DNA from: Xestospongia bergquistia
Taxonomy: Eukaryota > Porifera > Demospongiae > Haplosclerida > Petrosiidae
Assembly: GCA_963965975.1 (NCBI GenBank)
Contig: OZ014424.1
Location: 1,364,001-1,428,000, forward strand
Length of the DNA: 64,000 nucleotides
Reading direction: 5' to 3'
The position numbers and the translations under genes were made by a program. The notes beneath the pieces were generated by a model. That model had not been told where the DNA came from. It saw only the letters and a program-made list of their open reading frames with translations, and did no database searches. Below, piece by piece: positions 46,201-57,598 of this stretch (position 1 is the stretch's first letter; every line of letters starts with the position of its first letter).

Positions 46201-46392
46201 AAGAAAGAACACAAATTATCAGAATTTCAGTCATCCTTACCAACATTTAATGAAGAAGCCACAACCAAATCATTATTAACAACCGACGATATAACAATGT
46301 ATGAACAGTCAAACTATACCCTCAAGAGGGAGACAAAAGAAAGAACTTTAGAAGTACAGAGTTTCACATCTATAACAAGTTTATTTACTTAA
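43247..46392 (+). pseudogene. Death domain-ankyrin pseudogene, copy 8
   Basis: Exon 1 43247-43565 (MSADPGMSVRPMYDQL) is open, the 59-bp intron is 43566-43624, and exon 2 starts at 43625. Relative to copies 9 and 11, exon 2 has an 18-bp in-frame deletion (EEEKQV missing), a one-base loss near 43986, two more near 44121 and 44149, a TAA in place of CAA near 44167, and a TAG in place of CAG at 44644-44646. From 44671 the frame is open to 46392, with ankyrin repeats and the tail (SFTSITSLFT). The intact-looking death-domain exon could still give a short product. Confidence 0.85.
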
Positions 46393-48802
46393 ACCTCAAT
46401 ACTCAATTAAGTCACCACGATATAAAAAAGAAGTCAAAAAAGTGTGTGCTATGGCCAAAAAAAATTAATTTGTAGTTATTAGATATGTATTTACTGGTTA
46501 CACATTGTTTTATTAATTATTATTAAATGAGAATTTATTTAGTTATTTCTCTTATGTCTAATAATTATTTGATCAATATAACAATACTTGCCACAGAAAT
46601 ATTACTACATAAAAATTTACTTAGCCAGTATACAACATAATACATTAAACCTAAGCTATTAATTAATTTATGCTAGATACTGAAGTCTTTTTCCTTTGTT
46701 AGTGAACAGTACACTATATAATAAATAAAGGTCCATTGTACATTGTATCAAAATGTTGTACCAGCTAACTAGAGAAATGGCATTAATATTTGAACTATTT
46801 CCTGTCATATATATATTGTAATTCATATCAGTATAACATACTGTTTACATATTAATAGAAATGAGAAGGTCATTCAAGAATAGGAAGGCTGGATTGCCCT
46901 AATGATAGTTAATCAAAGTGTCATATCCATGTCATTGAACAACTGCTCATAGAAGATCCAGACATTAATATTCAGACCAATGATGGATGGAGTGCCCTAA
47001 TGCTATCTAGTCAAAATTGTCATCCCCATGTCATGATGTAAGTAACTTAATGAAATTATACTAAATATATCTCCTTCTCTCTAGAATTGTTTATTTTATA
47101 GGTATATCTCACACAGGAAAGCACAAACATTCTGATTTGTTAAATAAACAGTAAGCCATATTATCTGTATATTCTGATGAATATATCTGAAAGAAATTAG
47201 ATCTATGTTTGTATATGTATTATAAAGAATTGAGCATGAAACTGAATAGTATCATTTGAAAAAACATTATGTCATTTCAATGAGGCCTTGGTTACCATAG
47301 ATTTATCAATATGATGTACATCCAATGCTGTGTAATTTTGTTGTTTGATCATAGCTTAAATTGAAGCCTTGAGTAAAAGATTACTTTTTGGCTTCTAGTT
47401 GGTTTTATATGTATTGAGTTAGACTAGTTTTGGTTTTGTAGTAAGTCAATATTGGGCTTCTACATTTTATTGTTGGAACTATGGTAACCAAGGTCTCGAT
47501 TAAAATGATAAAATGCTTTTTTAAGTGTATTATTGTACACAGTATTGGGCCTGTACATTGTTTTATTGATACTATGGTAACCAAGGCCCACATTGAAATA
47601 ATAAAATGCCTTTTAAATAAAGTGTAGAATAGTGATTTCTTCAATTTATAACTGAAATTATTAATGTGTCCTCTAGTGTTATCATTTATCTAGACAATGT
47701 ATCTATGTATCAGTAAGTGTATAGTTAACTTGATCACTTGATCATGATGGTATGTGGGTAAACTTGATTGTTGGAAGAGTTTACCATATTACGCTTGTTG
47801 TAGGTAATGTTGAGCACTTTATCATTTATAGGCATGGTTGCTGTGGTGACACCCTCTCTCCCAGCACTTTCCCAGAAATTGTATTTCATAAACAAAAAGA
47901 GATGAACAGTACAAACCAAATTACCAGTGTAAGGTAGGTGGTGAGTAAGTTTTTAAGGAGGTACATGTAAGGAATGTGAATGGTTTGGGCACACGCTTTT
48001 GTGCACTGTTAATGAAAGCCATCTAAATATCCACATACTTTTAGGAGCAGTCCATTAACTTTGACTAGCTAAACTAATCTGTATTTTGTGTACTCAATGA
48101 TAGTAGGTAAATGTAATGCACCATCTATATACTCACTGTTGTATAATGCTGTCTATAACTCCACTGACAAGTGGTATGTCATGATAGTGAGTCTAACAAG
48201 ACAGAAACAGAATTTGTATTATATCTATATAATGTACATGTAGTTTTTCTTATACAATATTTATACTTAAAATTGTAAGTTGCTGTTTATTAATGTATCT
48301 TTTAAAAGGGTTGTCTATAATAATCACTGGACTGGATTACTAAATAGACTGTTGATTGACCTTTTGACCTCACAGAATTTTTACAAATCTGCCTATGTAT
48401 CACCTCACCCATAACATTTGAATTACCAAACTTCTTTATTAGCAACAAAAGAAGAGATTTCTTTTAAATTATTATCAATAATTCAATTTTAATTGGGTAG
48501 GTATCCATGGGAGAGACGATAATTTTGCTAAGTCAAAAGGTCAGTCTATTCCAGTGGTCTATTAGAAGACACATCCGTTTTTATAAGAGTATTGATTTTT
48601 ATAGCACTTTCTGGTATAACTTTAAATTTTGCCTAAATTATTATAATCATTCCATAACCCTAATAGAATTTCCTTCATTATTAATGATGTCAGATCCGTC
48701 TTTGTCTAAGTGACCAGTCATTAAGGGGTTGGGCTATATTGTACTAAAGGAAGTTTACACTGCTGACTCATTTGTGGCCATCATTTGTTAGAGCTGTTAA
48801 TA
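46393..48802 (+). promoter_or_regulatory. 3' flank of copy 8 and type A leader of copy 9
   Basis: It starts with the 3' UTR-like sequence shared with copies 10 and 11 (TATGGCCAAAAAAA, TTACTGGTTACACATTG) and passes an ankyrin relic (46878-47036). It then becomes the type A leader: foldback MITE (47261-47518, right end duplicated to about 47612), AGGTCA repeats (48357-48370 minus, 48530-48543 plus), decoy start (48684-48713) and GGGCTATATTGTACTAAAGG (about 48729-48748). Confidence 0.55.
46878..47036 (+). pseudogene. Ankyrin-repeat relic between genes
   Basis: About 160 bp still read as one and a half repeats in broken frames (GWIALMIV, EQLLIEDPDINIQTNDGWSALMLSSQN). It then joins the type A leader at CATGATGTAAGTAAC. 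Counterparts lie at 58072-58237 and, cut by the window end, at 63936-64000. Confidence 0.75.
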
Positions 48803-51800
48803 ATGTCTGATCCTGCTTTGTCTGTTAGACCACAGTATGACCAGTTATTAGAATTACTAGATACTCTAGTCAATTGGCAAAAGTTTGGTGCTTTCTTACC
48901 TGGAATTAAGAGTGAACATATCCAAGTAATAGAACGTGACGTCAGAGGAAATGACCTACAAAAAGCTGCTCTATTTTCTAAATGGCTAAGTGTTCATCCT
49001 GAAGCATCATGGCAGGATGTACTGTTTGCACTAGAAAAGTCACAAGAATATTCCTTAGCTTCAAAGGTGTATCAAAAGCTAAATACAACAACATCTACAA
49101 CTAAAAACGTTTCTCAAGGTACATAAAACATTCATTGTAATTAGTTTAATATATTAACTATCTCTCTATGTATATAGCTTGTGAAGAGCCTGTAAGAATT
49201 GTGAAGTTAGAAGATGCTGAGGAGGAAAAGCAAGTTAAAATTACTTTGGGGTGCTTGGATAAAAATTTTAGTAACTTAATGGTAGCTGTTAGATCATCTC
49301 TTGATCATAAACTACAACATCAACAACTAGTACTAGTGGACTTTATTAGATGGATTGAACATCGAATGAAATGGGTTGGGCAACTGAGAAGTATTGTGGA
49401 CTTGGATGAAATTTTTCTAAAACTACATCCATATTTTGACTTCATAGACTGTGAATTGATTGTTGATATGAGTGAAAAGTTTCTCAATAATGAATGCTTT
49501 GGAGAAGACAAAAGAAGCCTCGTCAGTGAACTTAAAGAACACATAGCTAAGGCTAATACACTTCGTTGTTCATTGACAGTGAAACAGTTAAAAAATCAAC
49601 TGAAAAGCATATATTTTCCACATATTGGAGATTTATCAAATATGCCACAAATTCAAATAGAGTTACATAATCCATGGAATGAAGCTACTATTGAAGGACT
49701 TTATCTACTAGTCAGACACTTACTACCTCATAAATTGAAGCAATCTCTTTTGGAGTATATCACAATTGATACAGGCTCAGTTATTATTAAATACATTGTC
49801 CATGAATCAAATGCTGATTGTCTCATAGCTTATGCTCAAGGCAAGCTACAGTTTATGCGTCTCATTGGTATCTTTGGTCTAACAATTAATGGTGAACCTA
49901 TCCTGGAAGAAGATGAGAATATGAACTTTACTTTTGAGTCTGCTCTTCTTGAAGCTACAAAAGCTGGTCATAATGAAGCTGTACAATTTCTGCTCATGTT
50001 AGGAGGTGATGTCGACCATTGCAATGAAGAAGGCAGAACAGCACTTATGCTAGCTAGTAAAAGTGGACATGAACAAATTGTACTAACACTCGTATCAGCT
50101 GGAACTAATGTTAACATTCAAGATGACAAAGGCTGGACTGCCCTAATGATAGCTAGTGAAAATGGTCATACCCAGGTTGTTGAGCAACTATTCCAAGTTC
50201 ATCCAGATGTTAATATTCAGAACAAAGATGGTGTGACTGCCCTAATGATAGCTAGTCAAAATGGCCATACACAGGTTCTTCAACAACTACTCAAAGAGGA
50301 TGCAGATGTTAACATTCAAGATAACGAAGGCTGGACTGCCCTAATGATAGGTAGTGAAAATGATCATTCTGAGGTCATTGAACAGCTACTCAAAGAGCAT
50401 GCAGATATTAATATTCAGAACAAAGAAGGTGTGACTGCCCTAATGAAAGCTAGTGAAAAATGTCATACCATGATTGTTGAACAACTACTCAAAGAGCATT
50501 CAGATGTTAACATTCAAGATAGTGAAGGCTGGACTGCCCTAATGGTAGCTAGTCAAAATGGTCATACCCAGGTTGTTGAACAACTACTCAAAGAGCATGC
50601 AGACGTTAATATTCAGAACAAAGAAGGTGTGACTGCCCTAATTATAGCTATTGAAAATGGTCATACTGAAGTCGTTGAACAACTACTCAAAGACCATGCA
50701 AATGTTAACATTCAAGATAATGAAGGCTGGAATGCCCTAATGATAGTTAGTCAAAACGGTCATACCCAGATTGTTGAAAAACTACTCAAAGAAAGAGCAG
50801 ACATTAACATTCAGAACAAAGAAGGCACGACTGCCCTAATCAAAGCTAGTCAAGAAGGTTGTACCCAGATTGTTGAACAACTACTCAAAGAGGATGCAGA
50901 CGTTAATATTCGGAACAACAAAGGAGTAACTCCCTTAATGATAGCTAGTGCAATTGGTCATGTACAGGTTGTTCAACAACTAGTAAAAGAACTAGTAGAC
51001 ATTGATGTTCAGTTGAAAGATGGATATACACCCTTAATGTTTGCTTGTTATAATGGACACATTGAAGTAGCTGAGTGTTTACTACAATCATTTGCAGATC
51101 CTCATATAATAGCATACAATGGAGCAACAGCATTTTCATTAGCAGCTTATAGTGGTAACAGAGACCTTGTTAATATGCTTTTAAATAAAGCTGAACCCAC
51201 TACTGATGAAATTGAAAAAGCAATAGTACTATCATGTTATGGTGGTCACCCTAGTCTCTTTACCTTCCTCTCAAGCAAACATCCACACCTCACTAATAAC
51301 CAGAGAGAACTACTAGACTCGTGTGTTAAAGGAGATTTAGGAGCAGTTGTAATGAAGACATTAGATAGTCCAGATACTCCACTGGTACTTGGTCTTACTC
51401 CACTCATGGTAGCTTCATCATGTGGACATATTGATATAGTGGATGCTCTCATACAAGCTGGAGCTGATGTCAATAAACAAGAAAGTTATTGGGGGCTAAC
51501 TCCTTTGTTCTTTGTAGTAAGAGGAGGCAAATCGTTTTCAATAACAGAGACATTCTTAATGTATGGTGCTCATCCTAATGTCATTGCTGACAATAGTACA
51601 CCATTGGATATAGCTATCGTCATTAATGAAGAAGCCATTAGTGAGCTCTTAATCAGCTATGGAGGTCAGACAATGTCACAATTACAGAGAGAAAAAGAGT
51701 ACAAAGTTTCAGAATTTCAATCATCATTACTAACATTAGGTGAAGAAGCCACTACAAAACCATTATCAACAATAGATGTAATAAGAGATATAACAATGTC

Positions 51801-51900
51801 TGAAGAATCATATACTCTCAAAAGGAAAGCAAAGGAAAAGTCTTTAGAAATACAAACTTCCATATCTCCAATGAGTCCCAGAAAAAGTTCAAGTGCGTAA
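48803..51900 (+). CDS. Death domain-ankyrin repeat protein, copy 9 (intact)
   Basis: Exon 1 is 48803-49118 (MSDPALSVRPQYDQL), the 59-bp intron 49119-49177 ends TATATAG, and exon 2 is 49178-51900; 1012 residues. It has a death domain at about 8-90, a family-specific region with GSVIIKYIVHES, and about 18 ankyrin repeats. These include LFQVHPDVNIQNK and unusual members (EGTTALIKASQEGCTQ). The C-terminus differs from most paralogs: an insertion gives TIDVIRDITMSEESYTLKR and the end is SPMSPRKSSSA, a Ser/Pro-rich tail shared only with the decayed end of copy 2. If the intron is retained, a stop follows immediately (SQGT), giving a death-domain-only product. AATAAA lies at 51959. Confidence 0.85.
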
Positions 51901-51983
51901 CCACACCTAATTATGTATTTATTGAAAACCACAACTTAATCACTTAATGAACAACGATAATAAATATTGATAATCACTTTCAG

Positions 51984-52244
51984 CTAAGGATCAGCTCAAT
52001 TTACTTACTTGAAAATGAACTGGAAGATGAAGATAATGGTAGAAGAAGAAAACTTAGAAGTCTAGTTTGGAACTATTTTGAGAAGACAGAAGGAAATTTT
52101 GCTATTTGTATACTTTGCAAAGCTAAATATCAGCACTCCAACAATACATCAAACTTGAGCAAAGTAACCCAAAATTTTATCAAAATCGAATTTTTTAGTA
52201 TCACTCACCCTTACAATCTATGTCATCATGAATTTCTCAAGTAA
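51984..52244 (+). pseudogene. BED-type zinc-finger relic
   Basis: An 86-codon open frame without ATG starts right after a splice-acceptor-like CACTTTCAG (ends 51983). It reads an acidic/basic lead (ENELEDEDNGRRRK), then LRSLVWNYFEKTEGNFAICI with C-x2-C (52107, 52116) and TSNLSK. This is the BED finger pattern (W..F....C..C...TSNL..H), but the terminal histidines are replaced. BED fingers are typical of hAT transposases and some host proteins. It lies 84 bp after the stop of copy 9 and is absent from other copies. It is probably a transposon relic; use as an alternative 3' exon is possible. Confidence 0.5.
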
Positions 52245-54145
52245 TTATAATTATATAGATGATAATTTTTTCCAGTCATCAACAATGGTAAGGTATAAAT
52301 CTTTTCATTTTTATATAAACAATAATAATACATACAATGTACATATATTAACATTGTACCAACATGACCTCTCAATGTTTAGAGATTGGTGCTGTCTTGT
52401 TCTAATGTATACCTTGCAAGGAATAGATTCATTAAAGACAGTACGTATTGGTATAATGATAAGACTTTGGAATACATCTTTAAAAGCCGATGTTGACTCA
52501 TAATTGTTATATACCTAAATAATATATTTGATGTTTATATATTAATCTGTATTATACCATGCAGTAATCATGAATGACTTATGATGTAGGTCACTTAATG
52601 AAATTATACTAAATTACGTGTATCTCTCTCTCTCTTTGAATGTTTATTTTTATAGGTATATCTCACACAGAAAGCATAAATATTATTATTTGTTAAATAA
52701 ACAGTAAGTCATATTAACTGTATATTCTGATGAATATATCTGAAAGAAATTAGATCTATGTTTGTATATGTATTATAAAGAATTGAATACTGAAACTGAA
52801 AAGTATCACTTGAAAAAGCATTATGTCATTTTAATGAGGTCTTGGTTACTATAGATTTATCAATATGATGTAAGTCCAATGCTGAGTAACGTTATTGTTT
52901 GATCATAACTTAAATTGAAGCCTTGATCGAGTAAGAGATTACTTTTTGGCTTCTAGTTGGTTTTATATGTATTGAGTTAGACTAGTTTTGGCTTTGTGGT
53001 AAGTCATTATTGGGCCTGTACATTGTTTTATTGATACTATGGTAACCAAGGCCCACATTGAAATAATAAAATGCCTTTTAAATAAAGTGTAGAATAGTGA
53101 ATTCTTCAATTTATAACTGAAATTATTAATGTGTCCTCTAGTGTTATCATTTATCTAGACAATGTATCTATGTATCAGTAAGTGTATAGTTAACTTAATC
53201 ACTTAATCATGATAGTATATGGGTAAACTTGATTGTTAGAAGAGTTTACCATATCACACTTGTTGTAGGTAATGTTGAGCACTTTATCATTTATAGGCAT
53301 GGTTTCTGTGGTCGTGCCCTCTCTCCATCCACATGCTTCTATAGGAGCAGTCCATTAACTTTGACTAGCTAAACTAATCTGTATTTTGTGTACTCAATGA
53401 TAGTAGACAAATGGAATGCACCATCTATATACTCACTATTGTATAATGTTGTCGATAGCTCTACTGACAAATGGTATGTCATACTAATGAGTCTAACAAG
53501 ACAGAAACAGCATTTATATTATAACTATATAATGTACATGTATACTTTTTCTTATTGTTTAAATTGTTGTTTTGTATATACGAATCATTTTTATTAAGAA
53601 TATATATTATTTAATGTAAAATGTAGTATTATAATATTTATACTTAAAATTATAAGTATGCCGTTTATCTTTTAAAAAGGGCTGTCTATAATCACTGGAC
53701 TGGATTACTAAATAGGACTGTTGATTGACCTTTTGACCTTACAGAATGTTTACAAATCTGCCTATGCATCACCTCACCCATAACATTTGAATTACCAAAC
53801 TTCTTTATTAGCAACAAAAGAAGAGATTTCTTTTAAATTATTATCAATAATTCAATTTTAATTGGGTAGGTATCCATGGGCAGAGACGACAATTTTGCAA
53901 AGTCAAAAGGTCAGTCTATTCCAGTGGTCTATTAGAAACACATCCGTTTTAGTATTGATTGTGATAGCCTAAAATTTTGTCTTAAATATTTTCCGCATTC
54001 CTATAGAATTGTCTTCATTGTTCATGATGTCAGATCCGGCTTTGTATAACCACTTATTAATAATTAAGGGGTGGGGCTATATTGTACTAAAGGAAGTTTA
54101 CACTGCTGACTCATTTGTGGCCATCATTTGTTAGAGCTGTTAATA
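52245..54145 (+). promoter_or_regulatory. Type A leader of copy 10
   Basis: After about 240 bp of AT-rich DNA the type A leader begins near 52500 with the same sequence as the window start. It includes the CT run, the foldback MITE (about 52814-53080), the AGGTCA repeats (53726-53739 minus, 53900-53913 plus), the decoy start at 54024 and GGGCTATATTGTACTAAAGG (about 54074-54093). A segment around 53310-53340 is shortened relative to other leaders. Confidence 0.55.
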
Positions 54146-57100
54146 ATGTCTGATCCTGCTTTGTCTGTTAGACCACAGTATGACCAGTTATTAGAATTAC
54201 TAGATACTCTAGTCAATTGGCAAAAGTTTGGTGCTTTCTTACCTGGAATTAAGAGTGAACATATCCAAGTAATAGAACGTGACGTCAGAGGAAATGACCT
54301 ACAAAAAGTTGCTCTATTTTCTAAATGGCTAAGTGTTCATCCTGAAGCATCATGGCAGGATGTATTGTCTGCACTAGAAAAGTCACAAGAATATTCCTTA
54401 GCTTCAAAGGTGTATCAAAAGCTAAATACAACAACATCTACAACTAAAAACGTTTCTCAAGGTACATAAAACATTCATTGTAATTAGTTTAATATATTAA
54501 CTATCTCTCTATGTATATAGCTTGTGAAGAACCTGTAAGAATTGTGAAGTTAGAAGATGCAGAGGAGAAAAAGCAAGTTAAAATTAGTTTGGGGTGCTTA
54601 GATAAAAATTTTAGTAACTTAATGGTAGCTGTTCGATCATCACTTGATCATAAACTACAACATCAACAACTAGTACTAGTGGACTTTATTAGATGGATTG
54701 AACATCAAATGAAGTGGGTTGGGGAACTGAGTGACATTGTTGATTTAAATGAGCTTTTTAAGAAATTACATCCATATTTTGACTTCATAGACTGTGAATT
54801 GATTGTTGATATGAGTGAAAAGTTTCTCAATAATGAATGCTTTGGAGAAGACAAAAGAAGCCTCGTCAGTGAACTTAAAGAACACTTAGCTAAGGCTAAT
54901 ATACTTCGTTGCTCATTGACAGTGAAACAGTTAAAAAATCAACTGAAAAGCATATACTTTCTACATATTAGAGATTTATCAAATATGCCACAAATTCAAA
55001 TAGAGTTACATAATCCATGGAATGAAGCTACTATTGAAGGACTTTATCTACTAGTCCGACACTTACTACCTCATAAATTGAAGCAATCTCTTTTGGAGTA
55101 TATCACAATTGATACAGGCTCAGTTATCATTAAATACATTGTCCATGAATCAAATGCTGATTGTCTCATAGCTTATGCTCAAGACAAACTACAGTTTATG
55201 CGTCTCATTGGTATCTTTGGTCTAACAATTAATGGTGAACCTATCCTGGAAGAAGATGATAATATGAACTTTCTTTTGAGTCAGCTCTTCTTAAAGCTGC
55301 AAATATCAGTCACAATGAAGCTGTAAAATTTCTTCTCAAGTTAGGAGGTGATGTGGACTATTGTAATGAAAAAGGCAACACAGCACTTATGATAGCTAGC
55401 AAAAGTGGACATGAACAAATTGTATTTACACTTCTATCAGCTGGAACTAATGTTAACATTCAAAATAATGAATGGTGGACTGCCCTAATGCTAGCTTGTC
55501 AGAACAGTCATACCCAGGTCGTTGAACAACTTCTCAAAGAGCATGCAAACATTAATATTCAGACCAAAAAAGGTGTGACTGCCCTAATGAAAGCTAGTGA
55601 AAAAGGTCATACCAAGGTTGTTGAACAACTACTTGAAGAGCATGCAGATGTTAACATTCAAGATAACAAAGGCTGGACTGCCCTAATAGTAGCTAGTCAG
55701 AATGGTCATACCCAGGTCGTTGAACAACTTCTCAAAGAGCATGCAAACATTAATATTCAGACCAAAAAAGGTGTGACTGCCCTAATGAAAGCTAGTGAAA
55801 AAGGTCATACCAAGGTTGTTGAACAACTACTCGAAGAGCATGCAGATGTTAACATTCAAGATAACAAAGGCTGGACTGCCCTAATAGTAGCTAGTCAGAA
55901 TGGTCATACCCAGGTCGTTTGAACAACTTCTCAAAGAGCATGCAGATGTTAATATTCAGAACAAAGAAGGTGTGACTGCCCTAATAGTAGCTAGTCAGAA
56001 TGGTCATACCCAGGTCGTTGAACAACTTCTCAAAGAGCATGCAGATATTAATATTCAGACCAAAGAAAGTGTGACTGCCCTAATGAAAGCTAGTGAAAAA
56101 GGTCATACCAATTCGTTGAACAACTACTCGAAGAGCATGCAGATGTTAACATTCAAGATAACAAAGGCTGGACTGTCCTAATGCTAGCTAGTGAAAATGG
56201 TCATGCCCAGGTCGTTGAACAACTTCTCAAAGAGCATGCAGATATTAATATTCAGAACAAAGGAGATGTGACTGCCCTAATGGTAGCTAGTCAAAATGGT
56301 CATACTGAGGTTGTTGAACAACTACTCAAAGACCATGCAGATGTTAACATTCAAGATAACGAACGGTGGACTGCCCTAATGCTATCTAGTCAGAATGGTC
56401 ATACCCAGGTCGTTGAACAACTTCTCAAAGAGCATGCAGACGTTAATATTCAGAACAAAAGAGTTGTGACTGCCCTAATGATAGCTAGTGAAAAAGGTCA
56501 TACCCAGGTTATTGAATAACTACTCGAAGAGCATGCAGATGTTAACATTCAAGATAACGAAGGCTGGACTGCCCTAATTGTAGCTAGTCAAAATGGTCAT
56601 ACCAAGATCGTTGAACAACTACTCAAAGAGTATGCAGATGTTAATATTCAGAACAAAGAAGGTGTGACTGCCCTAATGTTAGCTAGTCAAAATGGTCATA
56701 CTGAGGTCGTTGAACAACTACTCAAAGAAGATCCAGATGTTAATATTCAGAACAAAGAAGGTGTGACTGCCCTAATGTTAGCTAGTAAAAATGGTCATAC
56801 TGAGGTTGTTGAACAACTACTCAAAGAAGATCCAGATGTTAATATTCGGAACAAAAAAGGAATAACTGCCCTAATGATAGCTAGTGGAAATGGTTATGTA
56901 CAGGTTGTTCAACAACTAGTGAAAGAGCTTGTAGACATTGATGTTCAGAGGAAAGATGGATATACAGCCTTAATGTTAGCTTGTTGTAATGGACACATTG
57001 AAGTAGCTGAGTGTTTACTACAATCATTTGCAGATCCTCATATAATAGCATACAATGGAGCAACAGCATTTTCTTTAGCAGCTCATGTGTTAAAGGAATA

Positions 57101-57598
57101 GTCATAATGAAAACATTAGATAGTCCAGATACTCCACTGGTACTTGGTCTTACTCCACTCATGGTAGCTTCATCATGTGGACATGTTGATATAGTGGATG
57201 CTCTCATACAAGCTGGAGCTGATGTCAATAAACAAGAAAGTCATTTTGGGTTCACTTCTTTGTTCTTTGCAGTAAGTGGTAGTAAATCGTCTTTGATAAC
57301 AGAAATACTCTTAATGTATGGTGCTCATCCTAATGTCATTGCTGTCAATAGTACACCATTGGATGTCACTAATGAGGGAGCCATTATTGAGCTACTAATC
57401 AACTTTGGAGGTCAGACGAAAGAATACAAATTATCAGAATTTCAGTCATCCTTACCAACATTTAATGAAGAAGCCACAACCAAATCATTATTAACAACAG
57501 ACAATATAACAATGTATGAACAGTCAAGCTATACCCTCAAGAAGGAAAGAACTTTAAAAGTACAGAGTTTATTATCTCTAACAAGCTCATTTACTTAA
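54146..57598 (+). pseudogene. Death domain-ankyrin pseudogene, copy 10
   Basis: Exon 1 54146-54461 is intact and nearly identical to copy 9; the intron is 54462-54520. Exon 2 from 54521 is open until a one-base deletion near 55272 (AACTTTCTTTTGAG). Further lesions are an extra T near 55919, base loss near 56109, CAA to TAA at 56517-56519, and a deletion of about 230 bp near 57083 that joins two sites sharing CTCATGTG or CTTAT-like sequence. The tail also lacks part of the SQLQRKK segment. The ankyrin region is otherwise very close to copy 11. A 198-bp (two-repeat) unit is perfectly or nearly duplicated at about 55508-55903. Confidence 0.9.

Noticed and set aside
52228..52503. 91-codon + strand frame after the BED relic
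   Set aside because: No family match, low-complexity Asn/Tyr/Ile content and no conservation in the other leaders.
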